Assembly (NCBI RefSeq): GCF_014518315.1
Contig: NZ_JACVEL010000001.1
Location: 434,001-498,000, forward strand
Source of the DNA: Taishania pollutisoli
Lineage (GTDB): Bacteria > Bacteroidota > Bacteroidia > Flavobacteriales_D > Crocinitomicaceae
Direction: 5' to 3'
Length of the DNA stretch: 64,000 nucleotides
How positions within the stretch are numbered: the first letter of the stretch is position 1; every line of letters begins with the position of its first letter. Positions 46,018 to 54,368 of the stretch are shown piece by piece. The notes under the pieces are model-generated. The model searched no databases. It was given only the letters and a program-made list of their open reading frames with translations, and had not been told where the DNA came from. Position numbers and translations under genes: made by a program.

Positions 46018-46126
46018 ACCTTCAAACCATATATAACGGGAATTATCCCTCAAACCGTACGGCAAAATTACTCCGTATCTATCGCTGAAAAAATGACTTG
46101 CATCAGCTTTGCATGTAAAAATGTAT

Positions 46127-46134
46127 TAACTTTG
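46127..46134 (+). promoter_or_regulatory. Candidate -7 element of the Crp/Fnr gene
   Basis: TAACTTTG matches TAnnTTTG, 19 nt before the ATG. No clear Fnr-type TTGAT-N4-ATCAA box was found in the divergent gap. Confidence 0.45.
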
Positions 46135-46153
46135 TAGTGTCATTTTACGGTAT

Positions 46154-46843
46154 ATGCTTATTCACTCTCACAAGCACCTCACATGCGAGAATTGCAGGTC
46201 GCGCAAGGATTCGTTGTTCAGTCATTTCAACTGTGAAGAGACTGCATGTCTGAATAGTGCCAAATCCTGTAATTTCTACAAAAAGAAACAGCCGATTTTC
46301 CTGGCCGGAAGCCTTCCACGTGGAGTATACTGCCTCAGTGAAGGGAAAGTCAAGGTATTTTCGATTGGTGAGCAGGGGAAAGAACAAATCGTTCACATTG
46401 CAAAAGATGGTGAAATCATCGGATTCAGAGCCATGTTGAGTGGTGACCCCTACCAGGTTTCAGCTGAGACACTGGAAGATTGTAACATTTGCTTCATCGC
46501 CAAAGATGAATTCTTAAACATGATTGACACCAACCCGACCTTACGGGATAATGTCATGAAGGAGCTCTCAAAAGAGTTGAATACCCGCACAAAACTGCTG
46601 ACCAATATGGCCCAAAAATCGGTTCGCGAACGGTTGGCTTTTTCATTGGTTTACCTCGATAAAGTCTATAGTGAAGAGTCCATTAATCTGTCACGGGAGG
46701 ACCTGGCAAACTTCATCGGAACGGCAACAGAAACATTGATTCGTTTGCTAAAAGATTTCAAGGAGGAAGGATTGATTGAAATTCACACCCGTAAACTGAC
46801 CTTATTGAATCGTCCGGGCCTACTTCGCATCGCGGGAGATTAA
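46154..46843 (+). CDS. Crp/Fnr-family regulator with N-terminal cysteines
   Basis: This 229-residue protein starts with a cysteine cluster (Cys11, Cys14, Cys27, Cys32, Cys39) before a cyclic-nucleotide-type beta-roll (about 45-125). A dimer helix follows, then a C-terminal winged helix (LSREDLANFIGTATETLIRLLKDF, about 178-201). The cysteines are arranged plausibly for an oxygen-sensitive 4Fe-4S cluster as in Fnr. Divergence from ccoI, a cbb3 oxidase maturation gene, fits an oxygen-responsive regulator. lipA follows 48 nt after its stop. Direct targets are not proven. Confidence 0.9.
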   Translation: MLIHSHKHLTCENCRSRKDSLFSHFNCEETACLNSAKSCNFYKKKQPIFLAGSLPRGVYCLSEGKVKVFSIGEQGKEQIVHIAKDGEIIGFRAMLSGDPYQVSAETLEDCNICFIAKDEFLNMIDTNPTLRDNVMKELSKELNTRTKLLTNMAQKSVRERLAFSLVYLDKVYSEESINLSREDLANFIGTATETLIRLLKDFKEEGLIEIHTRKLTLLNRPGLLRIAGD

Positions 46844-46850
46844 TTTTTTA

Positions 46851-46858
46851 TACCTTTG
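46851..46858 (+). promoter_or_regulatory. Candidate -7 element of lipA
   Basis: TACCTTTG matches TAnnTTTG and overlaps a TTG (46856) that begins the longest lipA frame. The ATG at 46892 then has a leader of about 30 nt. Confidence 0.5.
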
Positions 46859-46891
46859 TATACGGTTATCGTAAATAACCATCAGAAAAAA

Positions 46892-47767
46892 ATGGATCAG
46901 GTCAAAGAAATCGGAGAATCAAAAGTTCGCATCAAAAAACCAAGCTGGTTGCGTGTGAAATTGCCCACGGGAGAAAATTACCGGATGGTACGCTCACTGG
47001 TTGACGAACATAAATTGCACACCATTTGCGAAAGCGGAAACTGTCCGAACATGGGCGAATGTTGGGGAGAAGGTACTGCTACATTCATGATTCTTGGGAA
47101 CATCTGTACGCGTTCCTGTGGATTTTGTGCTGTTGCAACCGGGCGTCCGGATGCTGTTGATGAATTTGAACCGGGACGTGTAGCTCACAGTGTAAAAACC
47201 ATGCGTGTAAAACATGCTGTGATTACTTCCGTAGACCGGGATGATCTGAAAGACGGAGGATCATTGATTTGGGCTCAAACGGTTCGTGCCATCCGGAATC
47301 AATCTCCGGGTACAACCCTCGAAACACTGATCCCTGACTTCGCAGGAAAATGGGAAAACCTGCAAAACGTCATTGATGTAGCTCCTGAAATTGTATCACA
47401 CAACCTGGAAACTGTCAGACGACTCACCAAAGAAGTACGTATCCAAGCAAAATATGACCGCAGTCTGGAAGTTCTTTTTCGTTTAAAAAAAGGAGGAATG
47501 CGCACTAAATCCGGTATTATGCTCGGACTGGGAGAAACCCATGAGGAAATCATTGAAACATTGGAAGACCTCAGTGCTGTAAATGTGGATATTGTCACAC
47601 TGGGACAGTATTTACAACCAACCCCTAAACACCTTCCGATTGCGGAATTTGTAACTCCTGAACGATTTGCAGAATACAAAGAATACGCACTAAAGCTGGG
47701 ATTCCGTTACGTAGAAAGCGGTCCGCTCGTTCGTTCTTCTTACCACGCAGAAAAACATCTGTTTTAA
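46892..47767 (+). CDS. lipA: Lipoyl synthase
   Basis: This radical-SAM enzyme inserts two sulfurs into protein-bound octanoyl groups to make lipoyl cofactors, including that of GcvH. Counted from the ATG at 46892 it has 291 residues. The auxiliary cluster motif [12 protein letters not shown] and the radical-SAM CTRSCGFC motif are both intact. The [10 protein letters not shown] segment and the terminal VRSSYHAE motif, with the conserved RSSY, are canonical. It is probably expressed from its own promoter after the Crp/Fnr gene. Confidence 0.97.
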   Translation: MDQVKEIGESKVRIKKPSWLRVKLPTGENYRMVRSLVDEHKLHTICESGNCPNMGECWGEGTATFMILGNICTRSCGFCAVATGRPDAVDEFEPGRVAHSVKTMRVKHAVITSVDRDDLKDGGSLIWAQTVRAIRNQSPGTTLETLIPDFAGKWENLQNVIDVAPEIVSHNLETVRRLTKEVRIQAKYDRSLEVLFRLKKGGMRTKSGIMLGLGETHEEIIETLEDLSAVNVDIVTLGQYLQPTPKHLPIAEFVTPERFAEYKEYALKLGFRYVESGPLVRSSYHAEKHLF

Positions 47768-47976
47768 GTCTTTGTTTTTATATTTAACCCGAGATCGGGA
47801 TAAGAAAAGTCAGATCGCTTGTAACCTATGGGGTACGAGTACTCATTTATAAAACACCCATTTGTTCCGTTGTTTGTATTCGCTGCTACGACAAACAATA
47901 AGTCTCTTGAATGTGAATCCAAATCGATTTTTTATGGAATCTTCCATTTTAAATCATCTGATAGAAAAAAGTCTTT

Positions 47977-50235
47977 ATGGAACGATTTATTCTATTCTTA
48001 TTCGTATGCTGCTCACAGCTATTAAATGCTCAGACAGGAAGTTTGCAGATTGAGTGTTTACAGCAATCTAATCTGGAAGCAATTGCCGATTTGGTTATTG
48101 AGGTTCACAGTGATTCGTTATGCCTTGAAGGAACTACAAATCAGGATGGTAAATCCATGTTCAAAGGAATTCCTTCGGGTGAGGTTTCACTTTGGTTTTT
48201 GGCAAATAATCAATTGAGAACATCCAAAGTCTACATTCAGGAAAATCAATTATTACAATGCTCTTTTTTATTAGACAGTATATTCAAAGTCAAAGTAGTT
48301 GATTTTGGAAGAGATTTCGTTCGAGATCCAAATGGGATGCAAAAAGAGAATATACTAATCGACAGAAGTCCAATTCGCATGGCAGATGGAGATTTGCCAG
48401 TTTCACAAATTAAAGAAATAGAATGTCTTACAATTACAGCATATCGTGTTCCGCTGATTGATCATTACAGTAGTGCATCAGGTGCTGTCGTAACTCGTGA
48501 AGACGCTAATCATCTTCCTGTTAGAAGTGTTAACGGAGTTGCTTCAACTGTCGGAGGTATGAATAGCATAGAAGGAGCAGATGAATTACATATTCGTGGA
48601 GGAAGGTCAAATGCCAATGCTTATTATATTGACGGAATGCGGGTGTCGTCCATTCAAAATATACCAAAAGCATTCATTTCAGATGTGACCGTAATTACTG
48701 GAGGAATTCCTGCCAATTATGGAGACCTTACGGGTGGTGTCATCGCGATACAATCGAGGTCATCCATTCAACAATCAAGTAATTATCCCTCAAAGAAACA
48801 GCGAAATAACACTACAATTGGCCAGTCATTCAGTGAGCCTGAACCAATGCTTCCTCAAATGAATTATGATCAATTTTTACCCATTTATGAAAATGAATTT
48901 TTGTCTTCCATCAGTCATCCAAATTCAACATTTGGAATAGATGTGGATCGAGCATCATGGACCTATATCAAACGAATGATTGAAGGAAATCAGCATGTGC
49001 AAAAAGATGCTGTGAAATTGGAAGAAATGATCAACTCCTATCATTATGTTGATGTGGAACAAAAGAATTTGATCAATCTTGCGATGCGTCGAATTGTGTG
49101 TCCATGGAATTCAGAAAACGAATTAATCGCGATTCATCTCAAGGCGAAAGATTTGCCAAAAGATTTACCACGTAAAAAACACAACCTCGTGTTTTTAATT
49201 GATGTTTCTGGTTCCATGACAAGCTCAGATAAATTACCCTTACTTGTTAAAGGATTCAAAGACCTTGTATACTCACTCAATGAAGATGATTTTGTTTCAA
49301 TTGTAACGTATGCCGGAGCAAGTGGAGTCGCACTTGAACCAACTTCGTGTGCTCAAAAAGACAAAATAATTGAGGTGTTAAATCGACTATCTTCGGGTGG
49401 GGCTACAAACGGAATCGGAGGAATTCAAACAGCTTACGATTTAGCGGAACAACATTTTGATGCAGAAAAAAATAATCGAATTATTTTATGTACGGACGGT
49501 GATTTTAATGTGGGAATAAATACTCCCGGAGATTTAGAATACTATATTTCGTCAAAACGAGGAAAAGGAATTTACCTTACTGCACTTGGTTTTGGAATGG
49601 GGAATTATCATAGTTCAACCTTAGAGACGATTGCAAACAAAGGAGATGGCAATCACTTCTACATCAACAATTTGGCTGAATGTAAAAAAGTGCTGATCGA
49701 TGATTTGGGAAATATTTTAAACATTGCCCGCGATGTAAAATTAAATGTGGAATTCAATCCGGATGAAGTCAAAGAATACCGATTGATCGGATATGAAAAC
49801 AGATTGCTAAAACCAAGAGATTTTGTAGATGACACAAAAGATGCGGGAGAAATTGGATATGGACATGAAGTGACTGCTGTGTATGAAATCGTTTTGGGAA
49901 AAGCCGAAACGGATAAGAATCATTTTACAAAATCGAAAGAAAAAACAGGAAACAATAGCGAATTGGCATTTGTAAAATTGCGCTATAAACCTTTTGAAGA
50001 TTCAGTGAGTATTGAGGAGCAATTTTCTTTACCGAAAGCACAAAAACCGGAAGAAGACTCTTTTCTCACGACATTGATTGCATTTGGACTAGAACTGAGA
50101 AATTCTGCCTTCAAAGGCAGAATCAACACGAATTATTTAACTGAAATTAGTTCCAATCTTAACGAATCAAAAACGGATGAAAATGAACTAAAACAGTTGA
50201 TAGAAAAGTATACTAAACACGTGATGTTACATTAA
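47977..50235 (+). CDS. Secreted TonB-plug-like / von Willebrand A fusion protein
   Basis: This 752-residue protein has a signal peptide (to about 18, LNAQ). A carboxypeptidase-regulatory-like beta domain comes next (about 25-100), then a TonB-plug-like segment (about 165-265: DELHIRGGRSNANAYYIDGM, then ITGGIPANYGDLTGGVI). A linker, the VWF_N-type FGIDVDRASWTYIKRMIE motif (about 318-336), a VWA domain (about 400-575) and a YfbK/DUF3520-like C-terminal part follow. The metal-ion site is intact: DVSGSMTSS, the SGGATNG threonine and CTDGDFN. There is no receptor barrel. The gene is clearly more AT-rich than its neighbours (single lines counted at 32-35 percent GC against 47 in lipA), suggesting transfer. 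Role unknown; extracellular binding is likely. Confidence 0.82.
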   Translation: MERFILFLFVCCSQLLNAQTGSLQIECLQQSNLEAIADLVIEVHSDSLCLEGTTNQDGKSMFKGIPSGEVSLWFLANNQLRTSKVYIQENQLLQCSFLLDSIFKVKVVDFGRDFVRDPNGMQKENILIDRSPIRMADGDLPVSQIKEIECLTITAYRVPLIDHYSSASGAVVTREDANHLPVRSVNGVASTVGGMNSIEGADELHIRGGRSNANAYYIDGMRVSSIQNIPKAFISDVTVITGGIPANYGDLTGGVIAIQSRSSIQQSSNYPSKKQRNNTTIGQSFSEPEPMLPQMNYDQFLPIYENEFLSSISHPNSTFGIDVDRASWTYIKRMIEGNQHVQKDAVKLEEMINSYHYVDVEQKNLINLAMRRIVCPWNSENELIAIHLKAKDLPKDLPRKKHNLVFLIDVSGSMTSSDKLPLLVKGFKDLVYSLNEDDFVSIVTYAGASGVALEPTSCAQKDKIIEVLNRLSSGGATNGIGGIQTAYDLAEQHFDAEKNNRIILCTDGDFNVGINTPGDLEYYISSKRGKGIYLTALGFGMGNYHSSTLETIANKGDGNHFYINNLAECKKVLIDDLGNILNIARDVKLNVEFNPDEVKEYRLIGYENRLLKPRDFVDDTKDAGEIGYGHEVTAVYEIVLGKAETDKNHFTKSKEKTGNNSELAFVKLRYKPFEDSVSIEEQFSLPKAQKPEEDSFLTTLIAFGLELRNSAFKGRINTNYLTEISSNLNESKTDENELKQLIEKYTKHVMLH

Positions 50236-50286
50236 CCTGAGTTCAGCTTAAGCAGATTGTGTAACCGGAATTAGATGAATCTGTTC

Positions 50287-52980
50287 TTAGAACGGATATC
50301 CGATACCGAAGTGTAATACCGGGATAAATGGTTTGGGTACTGTTGACATATCCAGTCCCGGTGTGTTTTCCAGTTCCTGGTGGAACGCATCGCGGGATTG
50401 GAAAATCCACTGTGACCCCTTCGGAAGAGAAGGGTTTGAAAGCGGAATACCTAAATCCAGTCGCACAACAAAGAAATCCAGGTCAATCCGCAAACCGATT
50501 CCTCCGGAAACAGCCAACTGTTTGTACCAATCTTTTGAGAATTGTGATCCGGGTCGGTTGACGTCTTCATTCCATGTCCAAATATTTCCGATATCAGAAA
50601 AGATGGCTGCTTTAAAAATTCCCCCCATCGAAAAACGGAATTCGGCAAAGCCGGCAATCCGGATATCTCCGATTTGTGTAACGGTTCTGTTTTGATCCAG
50701 GTAATATTTATATACTCCCGGTCCTAATGTACGTGAGCGCCATCCACGGTTGTCATTGGCTCCTCCCCCAAAGAAACCATAGTCATACGGCAGGGAAGTT
50801 GTCGTGTTTCCGTACGGCATCCCGACACCTGCCAGAAAACGCATGTTCAGACTATGTTTCTTCCCAATCGGTTGGGCATAAATGATCTCATTATCCAGGC
50901 GCAAAAACTGGGAATAGCCCAACCCAAAGATCGTCCGTTGACCGATGGAATTGGTGTCCTGGTATTTTTTGAACAACGAGAGGAAATTCCCCGCCGGGTC
51001 AAAAGAAGTCTTGAAGTAAATATTGGCATTTGATTTCTTGTTCTTCTTCTCGGTTGTGTTGTATTCATAGGTAATCTTCCAATCCTGCCAGATAAACTGG
51101 TCACTGTATGTATTACGCAAGAACATATCGTTCAACTGGTTGAGTTTATCCTGAAAATTACCCTTCGGATTAAACAGCACATATTTTATGACAGAGCTTG
51201 TCGGGAGACCAATCTGGAAAATCTGTGTTTCCGCGCCATAGAATCGCCATAAGTAGCCAAACTGGAAGCTTCGTCGGTCAAAATCTTCCCGGTTCTGGTA
51301 GTTAAAGGAAGCCGTAAGAATTGTTCTTGCACGCTGGCGTTTGGCCATGTAAACAGCTCTTCTCAACGGGAGTAATCCCGGTAAATCCAGTTTAACTCCT
51401 GGTTCGAGTTCAAACGTATTGAAACTTCTCCCTGATTTCTTTACTTTCTCCCCATTGACCGATTCATCAAAAATAGCCGGTTGCGATTCGAAACCGCCAC
51501 TGAGGGAAAATGTCAGTTTTTCCGCTCCCCGGAATAAATTCCTGTTGCTGTAATTCAACGATGCCGACACCCCTAAAAACCCGTTGGAGTTCGTTGCCTT
51601 CGGTTCGAAACTGAAATGTTGCTTTTCCGATGGAACCAGGTAATAATGAACTTCTACCTTGTTGGAGTCGGGAATCTCCACTAATTTTGGTTTCACCACA
51701 GAAAAAATATCCAGTTGCAGTAATCGCGTATAAGAACGTTCCAGGTAATACTCTTTGTAATAATTTTCATTTTCCAGGTAATTCTGCAACTCGATAATAC
51801 CCGGTCGGACAAACATCCGTTCATTGTAATAGAAATTCGCAATCCGCTGAATATTCAGGGTATCCAAATCTTTTGGAATCCCTCTTTTCTTTTTTTCATT
51901 TTTATTAAAATAAACATCTTTGAATACCAACGTGTCAATGGTTGTCAGATTTCCGTCAGTCATCATCGGCAAACTCAATTCCTTCAGACGTTCTTTGAAC
52001 GAACCTTTCATTGTGAGTGTATCCAGGATATGGAAATGCACATCTTTCACCAGGAAGGTCCGGTAAGGGATCGTAATAACGCTGTCGGCATAGTCAGGTG
52101 ACTGGATCATCCGCTCTGCGAAACGAATTCCCAGCGTTACTTTGTAATCTCCTTTTGCCGTATCTGCCACGTAATCGATACTGGAATAACTAAATCCGAA
52201 ATATGCTTCATCACGCATTAAACCGGCCACAGTGTTCCGGTGATCATTCAACAAATCCGTGTCGAAGGGTTTTTTCAGCAGCGATTCGACCTTTCCTTTT
52301 TGAATGAATTTCTCGTAGGAATTTTTAATGGATGAATTAGGCCCTGTCAGGTAAACAGAATCAATGTAATACCTCTTTCCGGGGTGAACATAGTATTTCG
52401 CAATTGCTTTTTTATTGTTTTTATAGACGACCTCTCCATTGACAGAACCGTAGTAATACCCTTTCTTCTTCAGGTAGACATTCAATTGCTCGATTGATTT
52501 GTCAAAATAGATCGTATCGTAAATAACCGGTGGTTCTCCGAACTTGTATTTCAACCATTCACGGAAAAACATTTTGGGATCAACTGTATCCTTTACCGGT
52601 AAAACGCGTTTGGTGTACCATTCTTTTCCTTTCCGCCTGGCACGCGCAATTCGCTTCTCATTAATCCGTTTTTCTTTCGATCTTATTTTCTGATTCTTTA
52701 CCTTCAGTTGTTCGTTTTTCCGAATACGTTTTTCAGCAACTTTAGCAGAGTCAATTGCGTTATAAGCCGCCAGTTTTATTTTCATTCCAAGCGTCTTGTA
52801 GTTTGGCTGCTGACGAATAACCCCTGCCAGGTCATCATCATTCAATTCACTTTTATCCACTTCAATGGTGTTCTTTTTCAACAGGTATTTACCTTCCGGA
52901 ACATACTTTGTCTGTTTACACCCAATTAAAAGTGTAACAATTGTCATAAAAAGGACAGCTATGCCAGCAAACCGATGCAA
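50287..52980 (-). CDS. tamL: TamL-type BamA/TamA-family outer-membrane lipoprotein
   Basis: This is a member of the Omp85 superfamily in its Bacteroidota lipoprotein form. Counted from a TTG at 52980 (897 residues), the N-terminus has a signal sequence and lipobox LLIGC, then the typical KYVPEGKYLLKKNTI. POTRA-like domains (about 130-430) follow, then a 16-strand barrel ending GIGYPF, with a terminal aromatic as in Omp85 proteins. The TTG start is chosen because a -7 box lies at 53000-53007 and the frame beginning at 53037 runs through it. The next ATG would give too short a signal peptide. It works with TamB in envelope assembly. Divergent from a TrmH-type gene. Confidence 0.88.
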   Translation of the reverse strand: MHRFAGIAVLFMTIVTLLIGCKQTKYVPEGKYLLKKNTIEVDKSELNDDDLAGVIRQQPNYKTLGMKIKLAAYNAIDSAKVAEKRIRKNEQLKVKNQKIRSKEKRINEKRIARARRKGKEWYTKRVLPVKDTVDPKMFFREWLKYKFGEPPVIYDTIYFDKSIEQLNVYLKKKGYYYGSVNGEVVYKNNKKAIAKYYVHPGKRYYIDSVYLTGPNSSIKNSYEKFIQKGKVESLLKKPFDTDLLNDHRNTVAGLMRDEAYFGFSYSSIDYVADTAKGDYKVTLGIRFAERMIQSPDYADSVITIPYRTFLVKDVHFHILDTLTMKGSFKERLKELSLPMMTDGNLTTIDTLVFKDVYFNKNEKKKRGIPKDLDTLNIQRIANFYYNERMFVRPGIIELQNYLENENYYKEYYLERSYTRLLQLDIFSVVKPKLVEIPDSNKVEVHYYLVPSEKQHFSFEPKATNSNGFLGVSASLNYSNRNLFRGAEKLTFSLSGGFESQPAIFDESVNGEKVKKSGRSFNTFELEPGVKLDLPGLLPLRRAVYMAKRQRARTILTASFNYQNREDFDRRSFQFGYLWRFYGAETQIFQIGLPTSSVIKYVLFNPKGNFQDKLNQLNDMFLRNTYSDQFIWQDWKITYEYNTTEKKNKKSNANIYFKTSFDPAGNFLSLFKKYQDTNSIGQRTIFGLGYSQFLRLDNEIIYAQPIGKKHSLNMRFLAGVGMPYGNTTTSLPYDYGFFGGGANDNRGWRSRTLGPGVYKYYLDQNRTVTQIGDIRIAGFAEFRFSMGGIFKAAIFSDIGNIWTWNEDVNRPGSQFSKDWYKQLAVSGGIGLRIDLDFFVVRLDLGIPLSNPSLPKGSQWIFQSRDAFHQELENTPGLDMSTVPKPFIPVLHFGIGYPF

Positions 52981-52999
52981 AATTTCTTTAATTTCGAAA

Positions 53000-53007
53000 C
53001 AAAAATA
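53000..53007 (-). promoter_or_regulatory. Candidate -7 element of tamL
   Basis: TATTTTTG on the minus strand matches TAnnTTTG and lies 19 nt before the TTG start at 52980. It also lies 14 nt upstream of the divergent TrmH-family start codon. Confidence 0.45.
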
Positions 53008-53021
53008 ATATAAAAGAGAAC

Positions 53022-53750
53022 GTGAACGCTTTATCACAAAACAAGATAAAACAAATTCGTTGCTTACAGCAAAAAAAATGCCGTGATGAACACGATTTAT
53101 TTGTTGTAGAAGGGGAAAAAATGGTAGCGGAAGTTTTAATGACTGCTTCAGAACACGTTGAATTTTGTGTATCTACTGCTGACTTTTATTCTGAATACGC
53201 GAAAGGTGTGGAATGGTATCAATGTGATGAGGAAACTTTAAAACGTTGTTCTTCACTCAAAACACCCAATAAAGTCATAGCCGTTGTTAGAAAAATGGCT
53301 TTTCCGGACACACGCACTTCTTTCTTACTGGCATTAGACGAAGTGCAGGATCCCGGAAATATGGGCACGATCATGCGCCTGGCAGATTGGTTTGGTGTCA
53401 AAAAAATTATCTGTTCCCGGACAACTGTTGATGTATACAATCCGAAAGTAATTCAGGCCTCGATGGGGGCATTTTTAAGAGTTCAGGTAGAATACACCGA
53501 TTTGAAACCCTATTTTCAGAAGACACAATTACCTGTATTCGGAGCCTTACTGGAAGGGGAAAACATCTACAAAACGACGGTACAACCTGAGGGAATTTTA
53601 CTCATGGGAAATGAAGGAAACGGAATATCCGAAGAATTAAGGTCATTCATCAGCCATCCTGTTTCCATTCCAAAACGTGGAGGTGCCGAATCACTCAATG
53701 TTTCCATTGCAACGGGAATCTTACTTTCTGAGTTTTTCAGAAATGCGTAA
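53022..53750 (+). CDS. TrmH-family (SpoU) RNA 2'-O-methyltransferase
   Basis: This 242-residue protein starts at a GTG, MNALSQNKIKQIRCLQQKK, with the usual substrate-binding front domain LFVVEGEKMVAEVL. The SpoU methyltransferase has motif 1 LDEVQDPGNMGTIMRLADWFG (about 106-126), motif 2 LLMGNEGNGI and motif 3 SLNVSIATGILLSEF at the C-terminus forming the SPOUT knot. It 2'-O-methylates a ribose in rRNA or tRNA; the target is not fixed. Its stop is 3 nt from the stop of the convergent SiaB-like gene. Confidence 0.92.
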   Translation: MNALSQNKIKQIRCLQQKKCRDEHDLFVVEGEKMVAEVLMTASEHVEFCVSTADFYSEYAKGVEWYQCDEETLKRCSSLKTPNKVIAVVRKMAFPDTRTSFLLALDEVQDPGNMGTIMRLADWFGVKKIICSRTTVDVYNPKVIQASMGAFLRVQVEYTDLKPYFQKTQLPVFGALLEGENIYKTTVQPEGILLMGNEGNGISEELRSFISHPVSIPKRGGAESLNVSIATGILLSEFFRNA

Positions 53751-53753
53751 TGG

Positions 53754-54332
53754 TTATTGCTTGTTGAGTTCAACTTCCATCACCAGAAAGGCTTTGTTGG
53801 AAGGTAAATCATAAATACGGTACTGTAAGTCTTCAGAGGATTTGATTCGCATGGTAACAATTCCCAACCCTGCTCCTCCTTTTTGGGATAAATACCCGTC
53901 TTTCAGAATACTGAGATACAATTGTTTTAATTCCTCGTCACTGTGATTATTAATATTTCCCAGGTACGTTTTTACCGATGACCGATCTTCCGGCTCTACG
54001 ATGTTGCCAAAGAGCACTTTGTACCCCAGGTTATTGTGCGTAACAATCAGAAAAGCTGTTTGTTGACCATTGTCATCCAAACCTCCGTGCAAATGAATAT
54101 TCTGCAGCCCCTCAACGAGAATACTAAACATTCGTTTGATCACGTGACGCTTATCTCCCAGTTTGATCATGATCTCTTCTACGCCATCGGCAAAACTCCG
54201 GATCAGGTTTACAGAAAACTCACCATAATATTTCAACAGCACATGAAACCCCAGGTCTTTCTCGTACAGAGAAAGATAGGATTGGTAAATCGTATCTATT
54301 GAGACATTTATATGTTTCTGTATATCAATCAT
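53754..54332 (-). CDS. SiaB-like (DUF6272) GHKL-type kinase
   Basis: This 192-residue cytoplasmic protein has a histidine-kinase-like ATP-binding fold. The N-box is SILVEGLQNIHLHGG with Glu74 and Asn78, and the glycine-rich G-box is GGAGLGIVTMRIKSS (about 151-165). It lacks a His phosphoacceptor domain and fits the SiaB family, serine kinases that phosphorylate an STAS-type partner SiaC and control biofilm or diguanylate-cyclase signalling. No SiaC-like gene is next to it, so its partner must lie elsewhere. It is placed downstream of the giant adhesin's transcription start but convergent with the methyltransferase gene. Confidence 0.75.
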   Translation of the reverse strand: MIDIQKHINVSIDTIYQSYLSLYEKDLGFHVLLKYYGEFSVNLIRSFADGVEEIMIKLGDKRHVIKRMFSILVEGLQNIHLHGGLDDNGQQTAFLIVTHNNLGYKVLFGNIVEPEDRSSVKTYLGNINNHSDEELKQLYLSILKDGYLSQKGGAGLGIVTMRIKSSEDLQYRIYDLPSNKAFLVMEVELNKQ

Positions 54333-54368
54333 CGCAGTGAATTACTGTACAAATGAAAACTAATTTTA

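Noticed and set aside
47795-47810. Imperfect palindrome CCCGAGATCGGG after lipA
   Set aside because: The stem is only four base pairs around a tight loop and no T-run follows, so it is not a convincing terminator.
47828-48025. Short frames before the plug/VWA gene
   Set aside because: They have no recognisable motif, overlap the start and signal peptide of the real gene, and lie in AT-rich DNA where short frames are expected.
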